Shown here piece after piece: positions 15,216 to 17,591 of a stretch of DNA of 17,591 nucleotides. The notes beneath the pieces were generated by a model. The model saw only the letters and a program-made list of their open reading frames with translations, ran no database searches and had not been told where the DNA came from. Source of the stretch: CAVVDT01 sp964568825 (GTDB lineage Bacteria; Pseudomonadota; Alphaproteobacteria; Rhizobiales; Aestuariivirgaceae); NCBI GenBank assembly GCA_964568825.1, contig CAZMSA010000072.1, forward strand, positions 1 through 17,591, in the 5' to 3' direction. The stretch's first letter is position 1. The number at the start of each line of letters is the position of its first letter. The position numbers and the translations under genes were made by a program.

Positions 15216-15554
15216 TTAATCGCCTTCGCCCGGCTCAGGTGAAAAGTATTTGTCAAATTTGTCGGTTTCACCGTCGAATTCCGCGGCATCGGCCGGTGGG
15301 TCCTTCTTGGAGGTGATGTTCGGCCAGGTGCTGGCAAATTTGGCGTTGACCTCGAGCCATTGCTCGAGATCGGGCTCGGTGTCGGGCTTGATGGCATCGA
15401 CCGGGCACTCGGGTTCGCACACACCGCAGTCGATACATTCGTCGGGATGAATGACGAGCATGTTCTCACCCTCGTAGAAGCAGTCCACCGGACACACCTC
15501 CACGCAATCCATGTATTTGCACTTGATGCAGTTCTCGTTGACGACGTAGGTCAT
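15216..15554 (-). CDS. fdxA: Seven-iron ferredoxin FdxA ([3Fe-4S][4Fe-4S])
   Basis: Small acidic electron carrier, 112 aa. Its cysteines line up with Azotobacter ferredoxin I shifted by one: Cys9, Cys17 and Cys50 for the 3Fe-4S cluster; Cys21, Cys40, Cys43 and Cys46 for the 4Fe-4S cluster (CIDCGVCEPECP); Cys12 and Cys25 are the extra non-ligand cysteines. The long C-terminal tail with EQWLEVNAKFASTWPNIT is typical of the proteobacterial FdxA family. The role is general redox transfer; the partner is unknown. The ATG at 15554 has only a weak AAGG site close to it. A possible 27-codon leader ORF ends 18 bases upstream, so translation may be coupled. Confidence 0.95.
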   Translation of the reverse strand: MTYVVNENCIKCKYMDCVEVCPVDCFYEGENMLVIHPDECIDCGVCEPECPVDAIKPDTEPDLEQWLEVNAKFASTWPNITSKKDPPADAAEFDGETDKFDKYFSPEPGEGD

Positions 15555-15572
15555 GACCTTGCCAGTTTCAGG

Positions 15573-15656
15573 TTACCTGTTGAGTTGCGCAGCGGGCCCG
15601 CCGCGTCGGAGCGATTTGATCGACAGGCCTATAGCAAGCCGCAGCCGCGGATGCAT
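15573..15656 (-). CDS. Possible 27-residue leader ORF upstream of fdxA
   Basis: An ATG at 15656 is preceded by GGAGG (plus strand 15665-15669) at eight bases of A/G-rich spacing, one of the best ribosome sites in the window and better than that of fdxA itself. The frame runs 27 codons (MHPRLRLAIG, then LSIKSLRRGG and a short tail) to TAA at 15573, giving a very basic, short peptide. It sits 40 bases after the S4 gene stop and 18 bases before fdxA. No family is recognised. It could be a translated leader that couples or tunes fdxA translation, or simply a chance frame. The strong ribosome site is the main support. Confidence 0.4.
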   Translation of the reverse strand: MHPRLRLAIGLSIKSLRRGGPAAQLNR

Positions 15657-15696
15657 CCTTTTTTCCTCCCGAGCAAAATGCCGCAGGGCAGATGCG

Positions 15697-16011
15697 CTAT
15701 TCGGCCCGGATTTCCGGGGAGGCCGCGTCAGCCTCGCGCATATCCTCATAGAGCATCCTCGCCGCCACCGCCGGTCCGCGCCGCATGGCAAAGCCGGCTA
15801 CCTTCATCACCCTCACCCGCGATCCGATAATGATGGTGAGAATATCGTCGATTTTCAGTTCATGGCTGACGCGCGTGATGCGCGCGCGGTTGACCCGCAC
15901 CTGACCGGCGGCAATCAAGGCCTGGGCGCCGGTGCGCGAACGGGTGATGCGTGCACACCACAGCCATTTGTCGAGGCGGTGGGAGGGGCTGCGGGCTTCA
16001 CCCATGGGCAT
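15697..16011 (-). CDS. RNA-binding S4 domain protein (Hsp15-like family)
   Basis: Small basic RNA-binding protein, 104 aa, with an S4 domain from about residue 11 to 60: RLDKWLWCARITRSRTGAQALIAAGQVRVNRARI is the classic alpha-L motif start, in pieces RLDKWLWCARI and GQVRVNRARI. Hsp15/HslR relatives bind ribosomal or stalled-subunit RNA, and a ribosome-linked role is inferred for this one. It starts 12 bases after the helicase stop with a weak GGA site, so it is almost surely co-transcribed and coupled with the helicase. A second ATG two codons later is also possible. The C-terminal 25 residues are charged and less conserved. Confidence 0.9.
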   Translation of the reverse strand: MPMGEARSPSHRLDKWLWCARITRSRTGAQALIAAGQVRVNRARITRVSHELKIDDILTIIIGSRVRVMKVAGFAMRRGPAVAARMLYEDMREADAASPEIRAE

Positions 16012-16023
16012 GGCGATCCGCTA

Positions 16024-17591
16024 TCAGTCACCGCGGCGACCGCGGGCGGCCAGTTCGGAGCGCAACTGGCTGAGGACGGCAAAGGGCGAATCCTTGTCAA
16101 TGCGCGGCTCGCGCTGATGGGCCGGGGGGCGTTCGGGGCCTTTTTGTGTCGGGCGGCGCTGATCCTTGCCCTTGCCTTTGCCCTTGCCACGTGGCGGGCG
16201 GGACTGTTCGCCGGCGGTGCCTTGCCTGGTGCCGTGGCGCGGTTTGTCGTTGTGCGGCTCGCGCGGTTCGCTGCGGCGCTTGAAGGGGCCGGTGTCGCGC
16301 GGCCACCAGACCTCGAGGAAACGCGGCTCGGGCGGTTCGGAGCTGGCCGCATCGGGCTCGTTCGGGGAGGCCGCGGGTTCAGGCGGTGTGGCCGCGGCTT
16401 CGACTGCCTCGGGTTCGGCTGCCGGTGCTGCCGGGGCCGTTGCGGCGGGGGATTCAGGCAGTGCGGTCGCGGCTTCGGACCCGGCATCGGGCGGTGACGG
16501 CGGGGCTTCGCTGCCGGCACCGGCTGCTACCGGCTCAATTGCGGCGGGTGTGGCGGTGGCAGGCGGCAGCTTGCGCCGTTGCATCTTGAAACCCAGTTCC
16601 TTGAGGATTTGGGCAAAATCGTCACCGGAACAGCCGACCAGCGACATCATGTCCGGGATCACCGAAAACCCGCCGCCCTCGACCGAGCCTTCAGGACGCA
16701 CCGCCTCGGGAGTGGCGGGCTTCCAGAAGGTGCGCTCGCGGATCATGTCGGCAAGCCGCTCCAGCATGTCGATGCGCACCGCCCGGCGGCCGCACGGGCG
16801 ATAACCGGCGGTAAGGTAGAACGCGGGAGGGACCTCGGGATCGATGGCCACTGAAGTCAGGCCCTGTCCGGGCAGCAGGGGCAGGGGATCGAGCGCTGTC
16901 GGGCTGCCGTCACCTGAGCGTGCCAGCGACCACAAGAGGACGCGCAGTTCGCTGGGCGCAGGCTTCAGCAGGGCTGGTATGAACAGGTGAAACGAGCCGA
17001 AACGCACCCCGTGGCGACGCAGTTTGGCGCGCTCTTCCTGGGCGAGATCCTTGACTTCTGCGGCAATGCCCGCCCGGTCGATCACGCCCATGGATTCAAC
17101 GAGGCGAAAGGCAATGCCGCGGGTGATGCCCTCCACGTCTTCTGCCTCCGACAAGGCAACGAGCGGTTCGAGCAAGCCGGCTACATGGCGCTGGGCGAAT
17201 TTTTCCAGTCGGGCCTGAACGGCCTCGCGATCGGGCCCGGAAAGCTGGGCATCGGCCTTGAGTTGCACGCGCGGCTTCAGCGGGCTGGGTCCGGCAACCA
17301 ACCGCCCGATGGCCGCCGACTTCCAGACGATATCGCCCTCGCGGGTGAGCGAAAGGTCGGGGTCGGGGCCTGCGGCGATCGACTGGGCGCGATCGAGAAG
17401 TTCCTGGCTTACCACCTTGAGGGCGGCGGCCTTCAAGGTCTTGGCCTCTTCGCTATCGGCGACGGTCGAGACGAACGTCAGGCCGGTGATGCGGCCGACG
17501 CATTCACCCTCAACGATGATGTTGCCGTCGTCTTCAACGCTCGACATGATGTCTTCCTTCTGGCGCAGCCGCCGCATGAGAATGGAGGTGC
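16024..17591 (-). CDS. Helicase-related protein, C-terminal part (5' end beyond the window)
   Basis: The frame is open to the right edge, so this is only the C-terminal half (about 520 residues) of a larger protein. It matches the long SUV3/MgpS-like DExH helicase-related proteins of Rhizobiales in the region after the ATPase core: EGITRGIAFRLVESMGVIDR, then KLRRHGVRFGSFHLFIPALL, YRPCGRRAVRIDMLERLADM and a conserved SLVGCSGDDFAQILKELGF. None of the Walker motifs lies inside the window. It then has about 90 residues of Ala/Pro/Glu-rich low complexity (roughly 16325-16570), a basic Arg/Lys/Gly stretch with GKGKGKGK (about 16190), and a short conserved end, DSPFAVLSQLRSELAARG. The basic tail is likely RNA-binding. 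The S4 gene follows 12 bases later, suggesting a shared RNA role. An internal ATG at 17577 is not the true start. Confidence 0.85.
   Translation of the reverse strand, partial: TSILMRRLRQKEDIMSSVEDDGNIIVEGECVGRITGLTFVSTVADSEEAKTLKAAALKVVSQELLDRAQSIAAGPDPDLSLTREGDIVWKSAAIGRLVAGPSPLKPRVQLKADAQLSGPDREAVQARLEKFAQRHVAGLLEPLVALSEAEDVEGITRGIAFRLVESMGVIDRAGIAAEVKDLAQEERAKLRRHGVRFGSFHLFIPALLKPAPSELRVLLWSLARSGDGSPTALDPLPLLPGQGLTSVAIDPEVPPAFYLTAGYRPCGRRAVRIDMLERLADMIRERTFWKPATPEAVRPEGSVEGGGFSVIPDMMSLVGCSGDDFAQILKELGFKMQRRKLPPATATPAAIEPVAAGAGSEAPPSPPDAGSEAATALPESPAATAPAAPAAEPEAVEAAATPPEPAASPNEPDAASSEPPEPRFLEVWWPRDTGPFKRRSEPREPHNDKPRHGTRQGTAGEQSRPPRGKGKGKGKDQRRPTQKGPERPPAHQREPRIDKDSPFAVLSQLRSELAARGRRGD

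Noticed and set aside
15553..16497. 314-codon plus-strand frame opposite the S4 and helicase genes
   Set aside because: Antisense shadow; the Gly/Arg/Ala-rich part is the complement of the helicase's low-complexity tail.
1..17591. CRISPR array, phage genes, toxin-antitoxin or defence genes
   Set aside because: I looked for repeat-spacer periodicity and for familiar domains in all substantial frames and saw none.

Overview
The window looks like chromosomal DNA of an alphaproteobacterium, most likely order Hyphomicrobiales (Rhizobiales; Mesorhizobium or Phyllobacteriaceae-like). The reasons are the high-GC coding DNA and the right-hand gene order of helicase, S4 RNA-binding protein, seven-iron ferredoxin and CarD. 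From memory that order is a conserved chromosomal block in the group. The genus is an inference.

Left part (about 1-8.7 kb): an accessory sugar or sugar-acid uptake and catabolism locus. A four-gene ABC importer lies on the + strand (Tat-type binding protein, double ATPase, two permeases). All its junctions overlap or touch, so it reads as one translationally coupled operon. It meets, tail to tail, an SMP-30/gluconolactonase-type lactonase. Divergent from the lactonase is a UxaA/GarD-family sugar-acid dehydratase, which in turn meets a COG3618-type amidohydrolase lactonase. Together they suggest import of a sugar or lactone, lactone hydrolysis, then dehydration to a 2-keto-3-deoxy acid. No sugar dehydrogenase, keto-deoxy acid aldolase or regulator is in the window, so the substrate is not determined.

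Middle part (about 8.7-14.0 kb): two minus-strand membrane proteins set in long intergenic stretches. One is a CaCA-family cation/Ca2+ exchanger. The other is a SERCA/PMR1-like P-type ATPase that keeps most Ca2+-site residues. Right of the ATPase lies a 3'-terminal scrap of an IS3-family transposase, and then the 3' end of a tRNA-Arg(CCT). A tRNA 3' end beside an IS scar beside accessory genes is a plausible island boundary, but no integrase and no second attachment copy is visible here.

Right part (14.1-17.6 kb): core minus-strand genes. A helicase C-terminal part (running off the right edge) is followed by an S4 protein, a possible 27-codon leader ORF with a strong ribosome binding site, ferredoxin fdxA, a terminator, carD, and a second strong terminator. 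The tRNA gene follows with its own plausible promoter.

I found no CRISPR array, phage genes, complete insertion sequence or obviously novel defence system. The most interesting points are the divergent Walker B of the second ATPase half, the leader ORF before fdxA, the two-lactonase/one-dehydratase cassette, and the tRNA/IS border of the Ca2+ transport region.
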